A stretch of DNA of 64,000 nucleotides from Nymphaea colorata (GCF_008831285.2 NC_045146.1:2320001-2384000); one strand, 5' to 3'; shown: positions 35,601 to 49,313, numbered from the stretch's first letter. Program-made: numbers and translations. Notes: generated by a model from the sequence alone, not told the origin.

Positions 35601-38600
35601 TTTTGTCAATAAAAGTATCCCTCCACTTCAAGCTAGAAGTTTTTCCCTTTCTATTTCCAGTAGTATCAATTTGTGGTCCATTTTCACTTCGCATGCCAGA
35701 ATCACCAAAGCCTTGAGAAATAATTGTCCTCAAGACAACTGAATTTGACAACCAGTACATCAACCTGATAGAAAGGGAAGAACCAAACCATATTAAGTTA
35801 ACAAGAAAATCTGCTAAAGTAATATCGACATAATCAAACATGACTGAAGTAAATCTTCAAAACTAAAGGCTTATTTTTAACGGTTTTACAGTTTCAGCCA
35901 TTTAACATCGACCAAGGTAGCATTCATCTTGAAAAAATAAACTATTAATGAATGTAATAATAAACTATTAATGAATTTGATCAATCAAAAGGAGAGAAAT
36001 AGAAAAGAAAAGTAGAAAAAATTGCTTGAACAAGAAACGTATATCCAAAGTGAGGAGTTGTTTCAGAATTCATCAAACAAATTGCAAGATGGACAAACAT
36101 TGACAAGCTACCAAGCAATGGAGAAATGACATCATCGTTACAAGTAACCCAAACAGAAGAACAATGTGGCAGTCAGAACCTCAAATATGTAGGACTAAAA
36201 AATTAAAAGGGAAAAAGTTATTAACTGAATGATAACTAAGAGCATGACTGACTAAAAATGGGAACAAAAATTCATGATGTGATACCAAAAAAATTCAACA
36301 AGACATATAAAACTTTTAGACAATCACAAAGAAAAAATTTCACTAAGAACCAAAGGAACAAAGTCATGTCAGAACATCATTCCAGGTTAACATCTTTGCA
36401 TTTACGGTCTGTCTAACGGAAAGCATCATAATCTTAATTGTCCTCCACTGCCAAGTATCATTGAAGGAATGATTCTGAGAAAAATACAAAATAAATCCAG
36501 GTCAGCTTTTGAAAAGATATCAAGGTTCCCTTCATCTCAGCTCTCTCAAAGATGAATAAGGATATTTTCATCCATCACCAACAAAACCAGTAAAAATGTC
36601 TAAAAGTAGACATAGAAAAGTTTATGATTCTCAGATACAAGTACTCCTAGAAGTGTAACCTACTGGCAGGACAGTCTTGTTAATTTATATGGATGTCTCA
36701 AATAGAAGACCTGATGAAGATAAAGGAAGGTCATCGTGGCATGGTAATTAAAGCTAGAGGTTACAATCATTGTGGCATGGTAATTAAAGCTGGAGGTTAC
36801 AACAAATAAAATTTTAACTTACAAAGGGTAAAGTTGAACAGGTTTTTCTTACCTTGCAACATCATTTCCACAGGCTTTGGCAACCAATACTAGTCCTGAA
36901 ACCATACTTCTTGCAGCACTGGCCCTCTTTTCTTTAGACCAGTTCCTGTAAGCATGAATATACATCCTTGAAAGACGGCGAGCTGGAGTGTGAACCTTGT
37001 GTACTGAACTTCCATGTTCTGCAACTATTGAATAAAGTGCAACCTCAAGCTCAGCTGCTTCTCTCAACTCAGATTCAAGTTCTTCAATTCTGTGCGCCAA
37101 TCCTTGGAGTTTGCTGTTACAAACAGTTTCACAAGCCTCTCTTGAACCATCCACTTCAGCAGCACCTGATCTGCTATGCATTTTCTCAGATCTTCTGGTT
37201 CTGTTGGAGTTCCTTTTACTACTACGTCCTGCCCTTTTCTGCACAAATAGGTCAGTATTCCCCAATGTCATGCTTGTTGAATTGTCATGGACTGTTCTGA
37301 CAGACTTATTCCCATGCTTTAGCCCACTATCAATGGAATTGTGGACCTTTGACCCTAAAACACCACCATCAGGAACCTCCTTAGCACAAGAACTCACTTG
37401 ATTTCTATGAGTGCCTTCTGAAACTTTAAACAGCTGATCATCAGATGTCTCCCCCTCCATAGACTTTACAGAAGAATTTGAATATGTTCCATCACACAGT
37501 TCTCCATTCAGTTCAAGCCCTTTCGAAGTCTCTGAAGAATGAGGTATTTCTTTTTCATCATCACTAGTCTCATCTGCATGGACAGTATCTCCATCCTCTG
37601 CTGCACTTTTGTTGCGTTGATTAGCATTTTCTCCATCTCCATTACTAAAACTAATGATTTCTGCAAGCACCAGGCTATCTGTCTGCACTCCTTTGTTATT
37701 TTCACCTCCTTCTACAGTGTTTCTTTCTTCTTTTTCTTCAGCCTCTTCTTCAACTTTTAAATCACCTATATCTACTATAACACCATTGCTGACTGTGTCT
37801 GAACCAGCCACAATTCTTCCACCTTCTTTGCAGTCATAAGTTTTTTGTCCTACCGAGGTGCCTGATGCAATGTCATTGTTATCCCCTGCAGCTTCCAGCA
37901 CCATCATTTTTGTGGCAGGATTGTTTGCAGTTATTTGATTGTCTGACATCTCCGAAACCATACTCGGACATTCTCCACCCTCTTTGTAATCATAACAATT
38001 AGGCCTTACTGAGTTCCCAGACACGATCTTGCTATTATCCCCTGGTGCATTCTGCAGCATCCCCTTTGAAATGAGACTGTCTTCATTTATGTGGTTATGT
38101 GCATTATCCAAACCAGTGTCTGCAGGTCCTTTTCCACTTTCTTTGTAATCATGAACTTCTTGTACCACTTCAGTGTGCATTACAGTCTTATCATTGTCAC
38201 CTGGAGCCTTCAGCACCACTACTTTTGTGTTGACACCATTTCCAATAGTCCTGTTGTCTCCCATCTCCAAACCAGTACTACAAAGCTCTCCTCCGCAATT
38301 TTTGTGTACATGATCTATTCTGCTGTCACTCTTTGCAGTCATTTGGTTTTCTGCCATCTTGGAGGCAGCATTTCCTTTTTCAATGTCTTTATCAAAATCT
38401 TTTGGTACTACTGGTGTGCCTGAGGCAATCTCATTACTTTGCCCTGGAGTCCCTTCCTTCACCACTCTTGCATTGACAACATTTGCGCTATTAGCTAGTC
38501 TAGCTTCAGATTCTACATTATCGGGATCTGATAATAAAGAGCCTGTGCGTATAGCTAATAATATGTCTGAAATTGTGGTCACATTCTGTTTCAAATGTGC

Positions 38601-40816
38601 AGATTCAGACTGTCCATTAATTTCTGGGCACTCACTACCTAAAGATACTTCTTCCAATGTCATTTTAGATGATTTTCTATGATCTGGAGTAAAAGCTTCA
38701 TGTGAATTACTTGTTCCATTTACCTTCATAGACAGATTCATGTCAGGCTGTGCCTGCACTTCTTTTACAAGAAAGTCATTTTTCCTATCAGACTTTGCTG
38801 AGTCCTCAGAAGATTTTTCAGCATTCTGTTTTTGCATAAAATTCCAAGATCAGATCGTAGAAGGACTGGTACTTTTTGGAACCCACATTAGTCACATAAC
38901 AAGAAAAGACATATATACAATCATCTGAAGTCCAACAAGCCTACTTTAGGTGCATGTTAATTCAATTAATTCTTAATATTGCCAAGATCATAATGAAAAA
39001 AGATCAACAAACACAGTTGATAGAGTGTATGCAAATGCAATTTTCTGATGGATAGAAGGAAAAACGAACCTGTATATTTTTTAAAAGCAACTATACTATC
39101 AGCAGTCGATGCTGCATGCTTACAACCTTAGTGACGCATCTTCTACACACTAAATAGTAAATAAGCTTCCAAGGATTAGGTTTTATAGAATACTACCAGA
39201 ACAAATAACTAAATGAAGCAGAACAATGGCATATAAGTACCAGCTTTCCCTTTTGATAGGTGATTGTAAGCCTTTCCTACAAACCTACTTTAAACATGCA
39301 TCAGCATCTGCAATGCAGGTTTCACTTGCATTCAGTGAAAGTTCTTTGCACAAATAGTTATTCCACAGGAAGGGAGACTTAACATTCCCACCACCCTCAT
39401 ATTATATGAAGGAAAGCATGCGGTTCCTACCAGTGCCAGAGGATCTTTCAACACAGAAAGTGCTCCAACTCCAGCAGACTGCATGGTCCCATTGAGAAGT
39501 CACATCTGGCCTTGAACTCCAAATACTAGTTGTTTTCGTCTTCAGAAAACTCTTGAAAATATTAGAAAACCCTGAGCTTAATCAAATAACTCCCTTAATT
39601 TTCAACATTTTCTTATCAAGCTAATCTATAACCAGCTATTCAATATTTCCGTTTAAGCCAAATTCTTGTCTCAGAAGATCCATACTATGTTGGCCTACTA
39701 GAGTATTAATTTTCAGAAAATTAAAGGGAACAGCAGATATTTTGAGAATTTATTCAAGCTACTTGTTCCATCTTGTTTGTCTATTTCCATCTATTGAATT
39801 GTTTTTTCTTCCACCTTTTAGTCACTCTTTCGGATTTCCTGCTATTTTCACTCAGTCAAAGGCAAAAATGATGCCCTCTATGAAAAACATTCAAAGCTGT
39901 GAAATTCAAAAAGTAGTGTCTAAAAGAAAATCTCTAATGCTTTAATCCAGGAAGGCAGATGTAATCAGTAGCCATTACAAATTTACAAGTCAATAACATG
40001 AAAACAAGAACCCATAAAAAGTACAAATGAGGGTCCATATGAAAGTAGTTACAGGTAAGCTCACAACTGAGACTAAATTTCCAATTGAGATTCCATGCAG
40101 TGGGCCATTCCCTCGGAACATCACATATACTTCTATGTGAGGAAAACATATTGCCATCTCTACCTTAACTATAGGAAACTACGACTCACCAGCACTTAGA
40201 GGCAGTTTATGCAACCAAACAGGATAAGCAATAATAACTAACAAGTCATTGTCATTGTAACAAAGGCCACTGTCTGTTGCCAAGTGCCAACCAATGGGTT
40301 CTGTAGAAGGCTACAAACAGCAGGTACTTTGCAGTGAAAGGCAAGAACAAAAGGGTTTCTTAGTGAAGCTATCATGTTCATAAGATTTAATCGAAGACAC
40401 TTTTCTTTTCTGGGAAGGTGCAGCAAGCATATTCCTCAAGCATAACATAACTTTGTTAAAGCAAGTATAGATTCAATTAATGGTACTTTGCAGTGAAAGG
40501 CAAGAACAAAAGGGTTTCTTAGTGAAGCTATCATGTTCATAAGATTTAATCGAAGACACTTTTCTTTTCTGGGAAGGTGCAGCAAGCATATTCCTCAAGC
40601 ATAACATAACTTTGTTAAAGCAAGTATAGATTCAATTAATGGTACTTTGCAGTGAAAGGCAAGAACAAAAGGGTTTCTTAGTGAAGCTATCATGTTCATA
40701 AGATTTAATCGAAGACACTTTTCTTTTCTGGGAAGGTGCAGCAAGCATATTCCTCAAGCATAACATAACTTTGTTAAAGCAAGTATAGATTCAATTAATG
40801 GTTCTGTAGTTTTTTT

Positions 40817-40855
<39 letters not shown>

Positions 40856-41669
40856 AAGAGATGGCATCATTTTTAAACAACAAAAATATATCAACAAGCA
40901 CACAAATTACTAGTACCTCTTCATCCAAGTTTCTGACACTCCAAGAATCCTCAGACTTAAGAGACACTATATCTGTGTTCTCTGCTGAATAAGGTGGAGA
41001 CTTGGGCAGTGATGTTTGAGAGCATTGAGAGGAAATGTCATCATCAGTAAAGGATGCAATTTCAGCTTCTTCAGCATATTCTTCACTCATAAGAGCAGAA
41101 ACTGATTCCTTACCATCCTTATCTGACGAAATCCCCTTGGGTACAGAATCTCTTGATGAGGAGCTGCCACTATCTCTTTCATATGGCTGAATTTTCATGT
41201 GTAGCATTGGTTGATAAGTGTTCCTATAGCTCCTCTTGCAGTTCATGGGAGCAGTTATATTTATGGGATCCTTGATCAATCCATATTCAGCCAGGTCTAT
41301 CAGAACAGTACCCAATAGCTGGCCTTTTACAATTTTGTCTCTACGAGGTTCGTACAAGTTCAGTTCCAAACAGTTCCTCTGAAATATATCCAATTCAACA
41401 CCCTTGACAGACAACTCGTGCAGCAAAGTGACTGGTAGCCTAAAGGACTCATTGAATTCAATCTTGCCGTCTGAACCAGATCCAATGGAAGGCACAACCT
41501 TTTTTGTGTATCCAGAATGCCGTTCTCCATTTTCCCACTGAAGTAGTACTGAGCGCACAGATTTCAAAGATTGAGAAGGTGGCCATGGTTTGATGTCCAA
41601 TATATGGATGATGTACTCAGTATGGACAGGTGTACCCTTTCTAGTCTTTGTTCGTAGACCAAGAACCAT
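32619..41669 (-). CDS. NT-type C2 / dilute-like (gar2-related) protein, 8 coding exons
   Basis: Plant family annotated as EEIG1/EHBP1 N-terminal or nucleolar gar2-related (remembered relative At2g42320); molecular role poorly defined. Coding exons in transcript order: 41669-40917, 38825-36853, 35764-35476, 35333-35124, 34767-34594, 34128-33934, 33850-33737, 32990-32619. All junctions are GT-AG and in frame, giving 1359 aa. Residues 1 to about 165 form the NT-type C2 domain (DIKPWPPSQSLKSVRSV, QWENGERHSG, GKIEFNESFRLPVTL, LNLYEPRRDK, MNCKRSYRNTYQP). Next come SVSALMSEEYAEEAEIASFTDDDIS, a long acidic linker with degenerate repeats (about 372-600), and a Lys/Arg/Ser patch. A coiled coil starts near residue 820 (LAHRIEELESELREAAELEV). 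The C-terminal dilute-like region (about 880-1236) has RLSRMYIHAYRNW, FERLCPVRAAGHECGCLP, FNAILRES, PTDPISDPI, LMLPKDML and PDEFCPDQIPEAVLE. No break is seen. The linker is longer than I recall for relatives. Confidence 0.9.
37780..38465 (-). repeat. Degenerate protein repeats in the acidic linker
   Basis: Within exon 2 the translated sequence repeats a pattern: a hydrophobic VVL/MVL start, then (A/T)PGDN, an IVSGTSV-like segment, YDYKEGG and MSDNQIT. Units begin at protein residues of about 372, 453, 506 and 559. The last three are 53 residues apart and the first gap is 81. The DNA is diverged, so the repeats are old. Confidence 0.7.
40323..40799. repeat. Perfect 3 x 159-bp tandem repeat in intron 1
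   Basis: Units 40323-40481, 40482-40640 and 40641-40799 each start GGTACTTTGCAGTGAAAGGC and end GATTCAATTAAT. By eye they are identical. The array lies in intron 1 (38826-40916), about 120 bp downstream of the end of the C2-encoding exon in transcript terms. Identity of all copies means recent amplification or an assembly artefact. Confidence 0.95.
40811..40857. repeat. (GT)n(GA)n compound microsatellite
   Basis: A T-run, then about 9 GT and about 10 GA units, directly beside the 159-bp array. Confidence 0.85.
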
Positions 41670-43340
41670 GACTGAATAGTGCTTTTAAGCAGAGGCTGCA
41701 ATAAAGTTGGTTGATTTGATTCAAAATGAAGGTTTCAAACTCACCCACCGGTATTGGCTCTTTGAACCAATGGTTTTGAATCCATTGGTTGCACTAAACC
41801 TGGAATACAGAGCAAACATCAATCAGTAATAACATACAAAATTTGATTCAGATGGACCGATACTTGCAGAAATAAGTTAATTTTGAAACTGTGACTGCCT
41901 GAACCATTACCATGTTCAACAAGCGCCTGTGAAATTTAAAGAACGCTTTGGTTGATAACAGGAAACAAAGAGCTATGAGATGTTTACCAGAAGCACAACA
42001 TCCATGCAGTTTGATTAGAATGATTTGGATAACTTTGCCTAGTGAAAGCCTAACTCGATTCCAGCTTGAGAGCGGTCGCAGTAAAAGAAATATAAACTAC
42101 ATTTTGATAAACCACAGACGACAGATAGAATCAGACGTGTAAATAAAACCACCTGATTTTCAAAATAAGACAGCGTGGATTTCCAGCCAAAAAAGGATTA
42201 GATTATATCAAAACGGAAGAAAAGGAATATTCCCTTCATCATATTCTATGTAAAACTAAACCCAGCAAGAGAACCAAAGAAGCACCAAGAAGGGGTGTAG
42301 GTGCCAAAAGAAAACGAAAAGCTTTCCAAAAGCTTGAATCTACACATAAGAAAGAAGAAGTTTAACCAACTGAGAATACTCGCCACGTATAAACAACCAA
42401 CAATGTAAACTTCCATTCATTGAGACGCTAACTTAGACAAAGAATCAACAAATAAGTGCAGAAGATGCACTGTAAGAAGTTTTCCAATTAAAAAGGAACA
42501 GCGCAGAAGATATTTTCTCAAATCAAAATAACTAAACGATAATGAATAAACAATAAATGTCCACATAAAATTCCGACATAACAGGTGCGCAGACAAGCAT
42601 ACGGAGTCAGTTATCTAAGGCATTGCTACATGTTCTGATTTGTTTGATAAATATATCAGTTTTTTGCTTTTGAAAACAAGCAGAATATCAGTTACTAACG
42701 AAAAAAACAATACGATCGGCAATCGACAGAGACAGAGAGAGAAAGAGAGAAAATCATATATTCGTGTTATGCATTGCCACTTTGGTCGGTGAACAGAAAG
42801 ATGACCAAAAAATGGAAAGAAGAAAATGTCATTTTAGTTACCGAAGAACCAAAAACACTGCCGAGCAGTTACACATTAGAGATTGAGAGAAGGGAGTACG
42901 GAACACAGAGAATTGTCTTCAGATCCGAAACAAAACCTAGGAGAACGCCGCCATTAATGCTGAGGTGCCGCAGCAGAGGCGACGCTTGAATTTAAGTCTT
43001 TAACTAAAAAGAGAGGACCAACTTCCCACCAGCAATGAACCCAACCAAAAGAACGCAAAAGAGATACAACATCACGGTAGTTACGAGAGAGAGAGAGATC
43101 TTCATCTTCTACCTTGGGATGTTGATCCGTCCGTTTCTCAGTCTCGCTCACTCCTTCCTGACCTCCATTGCCGTCCCTTTCAAGAGTCACCAGCCACCCC
43201 ACTGGAAAATTTTCGGAAAAGAAACCACAAAAGCGAAAATCGTGAATCTCTCGATTTTTCATATTCACTTCCAAATTTTCAGGTAATTGTAAATGCGTTG
43301 CTACTCGAACGAAATTTTTCAATCTAGCGATCCATGACAT
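41670..43340 (-). promoter_or_regulatory. 5' leader and upstream region of the C2/dilute-like gene
   Basis: Minus-strand splice signals suggest spliced 5' UTR exons. An acceptor TTATTGCAG precedes 41695, 26 nt before the ATG. A possible small exon is 41799-41745 (acceptor TATTCCAG, donor GTGAGT) containing an upstream ATG at 41785. A GC-richer block at about 42880-43320 with a GA run near 43088 could be the first exon, since a 128-codon open frame there looks like leader sequence rather than a known protein. TATA box and transcription start are not resolved. Confidence 0.45.
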
Positions 43341-46002
43341 AGAATGTTATCCATCAAAAATATCCTACAAAATGACGAAAACAAGCCTTAAATCATCATG
43401 TGGAACACGATTTTGCGCATAATATGGAACCCAACCTCTCAGGTAAGTATGAATATGTCAATACCCTTATATGGTAGGACTGAACTCAGTAAAAAACGTC
43501 AATATTTTAATGAAGATAAAGCCTGAGACCATATTCCATCTTTGCTTACTTTTTTACTTATTTTATTGGCTTTGGAAATCGTACCCGAAGAAAGATACCG
43601 TGACAATGAGAAACATCAAAAGAATAATTTACCGGACCCTCTTCGAGCCACTTGGCAGGAATGGAGGTTCTTGAAACTCCACTGGTGGGTTTTATTCCCC
43701 TTCTTACACGCGGTCGAAATTTTAAGTGGGACTTGTTGTTTGGGTGCTGAAAATAGTGAGAAGATTCTTTCGGGTTCATTTTGCGGCGACGGAGGAAGTC
43801 GAAAATGCTCCTGTGTTTCGCTTGAATGACGGTAGACTTCCAGAGCCACGTGGTCTGTGGCCTGTGGGTTTGGCTGTACTGGATCAAGGGTCTGGATCTG
43901 GGATGGATCATGATCTGATTTTTGTCAGGGACTGGGACTGGATCCAATTAGTGGTTCAAATTTCAGATCACATGTTCCGTAAGGATATCCTTTTAACTGT
44001 TCTTTGACAGGCCATTTGACTTATGAACAGAACAGAATAGACAAAGTATCGAGTGTTCGACAGTGCACCTGTAAGACCGACCTATTTTTAGGCTTGGGTC
44101 CTTGGTTCGACCGATCTCAACCTGCTCCCTATCAGTTTTGGCTTTTAATCCCAAAAGGGTTAGGAACCAGGACAACCATTTATGTAATGACTCTTTTTAT
44201 AAACTCTTGATGATCCCTCACAAATACACGACTAAATTTTTGAGGCGTTGCAATCCACCCCCTTTAAAGCACACGTGTCTGCTCATGTGGTACCTTAGGT
44301 TCGAGTATTGAACTGGTTATAATAGCAATGTAACAACCCAACCTATTTCTAGGCTCGGGCTCTTGGTTCGATGGATGCCAACCCACCCCCCTTAATCGTT
44401 TTGGCTCTAACACCAAAAATGCTATGAACAAGGACAACTATTTATGTAATGACCTCCTTTATAAACTCTTGAAGATCTCTCACAATCTTCAATACGAGAC
44501 TAAATTTGCAAAGGCATAACATAACTGGTCAGGCTGGTAGGCTGGTGAAAATCCATTTGTTTGTTTGTTTCTCGTGAGAGCTATTCTTTTGTATTATAAA
44601 TTGTGGCTGCGACACCTTAGTTGATGGGTTCATAATAGGTCTATCAAGCTTCAAAGCAGCCTAAACCCTAAGGTGGAGACAAGGATGAGGGCTTGAGCAC
44701 TTTTTTGAGCTGCTTCAGCTCACCCAAACATATAAGAAGAAGGGCATTAGGAGAACACCACTACTCTCCCAAACAAATTAGCCTCTAAAGGATGACCATT
44801 CTTTTGGTTTTAAGAGCATCTCCAAGTACTGAACTTTTGACTCTTTTCATGGCATCTAATTACATCAGATCTTAATGCCTAGATTCCGATTTAATATGAT
44901 ATTGTCCACTTTAGATCCATGATTCTAGTAAGTTGTGAATATGAAAACTGTGGATATGATTTGAATATGCCTCAATTTCATAGAATATTTCAACCCACAT
45001 ATCTCTTGGGTGCTTCACTTGTCATTTATAAATTTCAAGGTGTAAGATCTACAAATATACACTACAATTTTTTTACCTTTGCAAAAAAAAAAAAAATCTT
45101 TATTAGAAATCAAAAGTATGATATGATCAGATATTGCTGCAATGAGCATAGCCTAGCTGGCGAGTTGGCAACATGTGAATGGGTGCATTCCTTGTTGGAT
45201 TTTTTTGAAGGCTATATATATGCTCTTGTGGGGATAGAGAACACGAAGATAGTCATAAAGCTCTTGAATTTAATCCCCTAATTGGTGGCCGAGAATCCAT
45301 GCGTTGGCTTCGGTTAGATGAAAAATTTTGTAAAAAAAAAAAAAAAATCTTATTACTTGAAATTTACAAAGTTGTTAATGGGGGTTGGTGTGGGCCACTA
45401 CCCATATCAGTCAAAAGTTCGATTAAAAGAATTTAAAATTACATTATGATGAATTAAAAATTACATCAAACACCAACATATGGGTTGGTGATTCAAACGC
45501 CCCGCAACGAACGAAAAAAATCCTAGCTTCGCTCTTACTGGATTGCATGGGAGCGCATAGGACGAATGTCAACTCTTAACTAATCCTACTGATTTGTATG
45601 ATTTCTCAAGCGAATTTGAAAGTATGAAGCAAGGAAATGTTGAAATTTGGTTACCTTGAAATATTGATTTTCCAAAAGAAAAGAGCATCGGTATGTACGC
45701 TAGGATGCAGTGTCTGTTTGTCCTTGCCCTTCACTTGTGAGAGAAGGCCAAATCGTGTTTGCATTCAAGCCGTTGTGCTTTGTAAATGTACATTATATCA
45801 CTGGAATCATAATCTAGTGGAACGACAACAGTACAGTAATAATACGTCTTATGTCGCCCCCTTGCCGACACTATACAAGGCAATGTGATTTTTTTTTTAA
45901 ATTTAAAATATTTAAAGTTATATTTTCAATTTTAAAAAATGAAAAATTAACATGACAAAGTCCGGTACGTAGGATATGGAGGCCATGCTGATACATATAC
46001 AC

Positions 46003-46083
46003 TTGTACCATTGGTAGGTGTGTGTGGGCTTGTACCATTGGTAGGTGTGTGTGGGCTTGTACCATTGGTAGGTGTGTGTAGGC
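46003..46083. repeat. 3 x 27-bp tandem repeat
   Basis: Unit TTGTACCATTGGTAGGTGTG plus TGTGGGC, starting at 46003, 46030 and 46057, with one substitution in the last copy. Confidence 0.9.
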
Positions 46084-46599
46084 TTAAATACGAGTGAGCT
46101 CGAGCTGCTTAGCTCAACTCAAGTGATTGAACTTTGAGCTTGAGCTCCACACAAGAGAACTAAATACGGGCAGAATTGAGCTTGAGCTGATTAGCTTGGC
46201 TCGGGTGATGAAGCTTTGAGCTGGAGCTCCATTGAAGAACCTCGAGCTTGACTCAATGGTACAGGCTCGAGCTCGATTCTTTGAACTTGTTTAAGCCGGT
46301 TTGAATGAGCTCATTTTCAATACAGCCATCGGTAATCGTCCTCTCTGCCATCTTGCTTGAATGAGGATTTTAGAAACTCTAGATCAAGGGCTTTTCAAAC
46401 TTAAAGGGTTTTAGATCAAAGAAAGAAAGACTCAGTGCCAGAAATTTCTCATGAAGAGAAATGAATTAAAGTTTCTAAGTTTTGACATGCCAAAATATAA
46501 TTTTGCAAAATTTTTATATAACACAAATAACTTTTTTTAAAAATTTACATGTAAATAAAAAAAAATTGAGCAGCCCCATACAATCTCCCTTGGCTCCAC

Positions 46600-46601
<2 letters not shown>

Positions 46602-46682
<81 letters not shown>
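46602..46682. repeat. (TA)n(GA)n microsatellite
   Basis: About 53 bp of TA followed by about 28 bp of GA. Confidence 0.95.
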
Positions 46683-46684
<2 letters not shown>

Positions 46685-49043
46685 GTGTTTTTACCCAAGT
46701 ATCAACATCATGAGTCAATGGTCATGAATGGAGCACTGCCGGTGCTAACCTTGGAGAGAGAAAACACACGATGGAATGGAATGGAAGTTTGGTGTTAAAT
46801 ACTTGAGCTGAGTCAAGTTTAGAAAGTTGAATTTCATAAACTCGAACTGAGCTGAGTCAAGTTTAGAAAGTCGAATTTCATAAACTCGAACTCGAACTCG
46901 AACTCGGCTAGATAAATCATGACTCGGCTAGATAAAACATGAGCTCCACCTCAGCCCATTTAATGAGACGGCAAGGTCGAGCAAGCTAAGCTTGAACGAG
47001 CCAGGCTTGAGCTGGTCGGCTCGTTGTTCGAGTTGAAGCGTGTCGGTGAGAACGTGTTCAATTGAGGACGTGATCTGGTATTATCTGAAAATGGGGGAAA
47101 AGAATTTTTTGGGGAAAACTGAAAGTTATATGTGGCATAATGGAAAAGTGTGGGACCGGTTGAGAAGATCCAAGATTTGTGTGGTCGGTAAAGGTGCTGT
47201 GGATGGTGGACGGCTGTCAATTCGCAAGATGTAGCCCATGACCATGATGATGATGATGACAAGGGGATGGATAATGATGGTGCCCATGATAGTTTAGTTA
47301 TGAATGTGATATGACATTTCTGCATGAGACTTGATGCGCATGGCCGAGCAATATTAAGAGTTTATTATCTAATGTTGATGTTCTGATCATTATTCATGTA
47401 TGAATGGGACGGGGAAATTAACCATTTTTGCTTAGCTTCAAATGAAAGCAACGAATAACCCTTTATATCGGTCATCATGCATAGCCATTTTTGTCGGCAT
47501 CACGTTTTTATGTAACCAAAAGTCGTTTTGAATAATATGTCAAACTTGGTTTTGGAGTTCTTAAACTTTATAGTTTAATCGTATGTTGTTCAAGTTCCGT
47601 TGAATTGAATTTATTTTTGTTAACATTTTTTTTCTTTGAAGAAGAACAAATTTTCAAAATGGTTTTTTTATATTAAACTAAAACGAATATTTTATGATTT
47701 TAAAATTAATAAATAAGAAACATAGCTGGCTTTCGAACACTTATAAACATTAAGCAAAGAAGATATTGCATATATACGTATTTCACAATTTATCTATATA
47801 ATAGAGTTTTATATTTTTTTTTTGGCCCCATGCTTGGGGATGTCAATGGATCGTATTTGAATTGAATATACTTCTTACATGTATTTGTTTATTTGATGTT
47901 TATATATATGTATTTTAATTCAAATTCAAATATGGACCAAAAAAATCATATCCAAATCCGAATTCAAAATTTGATTTCACAAATTCGAATCTGGTTTCAC
48001 ATCTGAATTCAAATCCGGATTTTAAACTAAATCCTGCCTACTTTTAAAATGTAAGGGCATGGAATATAGGATACTTATTAAAAATTAAAATTGTTAGATA
48101 TTTATGTATATCTAAAACTCATCGGATATCACTTCTTGAATCCGACTGATCCGATTTTTTAATCAACTTATCTGATTTTTTTAAATGATTTGGTTCAATA
48201 TCCAATCCAAGTAGAATATATTGTCATACAACTTGTTGCCCCTACCAAAAAACATGCATGAAAGTATTTTTAAAATATTTAAACTAGCATGCACCTTAAA
48301 TACTTAATTACCTGTCCACAAATAATCGATTTCAATTTTTTATTTCAAACAAAAAAACAATAAATTTATCTTCTTAAAGATACCAAATGAGCAAAATAAC
48401 TGTTTTTTTTTTCCAACTTTTATAAACAAGTTATCGACCCCAAATTGATACATCAAGTTGGCGATCCATCCATTCGCAGGTAGAAAACAACGCAAAGGAG
48501 AAGTAAAAGACAAACACGACATCGCCCACAATTTGATTATCTTTCTTTCTTTATATGAAAAGAAAGTCGCGTATTTTTTTTTTCCATAAAAGCAATGGGA
48601 ACGCCCCGAATCCAACAATAATCAAGTGATGGGCGAGGTCCACTGGTGACCTGCGAGTTGGAATTATTGTACTGATCGTTCAAGACAAAATTAGAGAGGA
48701 AAAAGGAATCGCAAAAAAGAAAAATGTGGCGTGAGAATAATTTCTGATCAAAATGTCACTAATTAATATGTCAATTAAAATATCACTAATTAATAACTTC
48801 CTTAACCTTTTGTGATTAGATCATGTTGAAAATATTTCTTGATGTTATTTTTTTTCTTTTCATATCTCTGCTACTGACTGACTCATGAATCTTCCTTTCC
48901 TTTTCGGTAACAGTACTTCTCAAGTTTTAAGAAACATTTAATATACTCACACAGCATGGTTGATCTCCAAGAGTTAACCCTTATTGGCCGTTTGACATTA
49001 TGAATAATATGTGAGTGTTTCATGAATATACTTAAAATTTAAA

Positions 49044-49313
49044 ATAGATTTATGAGGACATTTGTTTGAGTGCTCTTCGAATCATTTTCAATTTTAGAAC
49101 AAATTCATGGAACACTTGCACGTTGTTCCTAATATAGATTCATGAGGAAATTTGTTTGAGTGCTCTTCTAAGCTTTTTCAATTTTAAGGTAAATTCATGA
49201 AACACTTGCACGTTATTCCGAATATAGATTCATGAGGACATTTGTTTGAGTGTTCTTCTAAGCTTTCACAATTTTAGGGTAAATTTATGGAACACTTACA
49301 CGTTATTCCTAAT
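49044..49313. repeat. 3 x 90-bp tandem repeat inside a dispersed repeat
   Basis: Units start ATAGATT(T/C)ATGAGGA at 49044, 49134 and 49224 and contain TTTGTTTGAGTG(C/T)TCTTC and GGAACACTTGCACGTT. They differ by several substitutions each. The array sits in a larger diverged block (about 48985-49580) with TGGCCGTTTGA and GGCAGATTCATGAAACACTC words, the family also present in the 1.3-kb arms. Confidence 0.9.

Noticed and set aside
42954-43340. 128-codon minus-strand frame upstream of the C2/dilute-like gene
   Set aside because: Probably 5' UTR exon sequence; no domain and no similarity to a known protein.
43558-43947. 129-codon minus-strand frame
   Set aside because: Open on both strands in the same interval, with no recognisable domain or splice partners.
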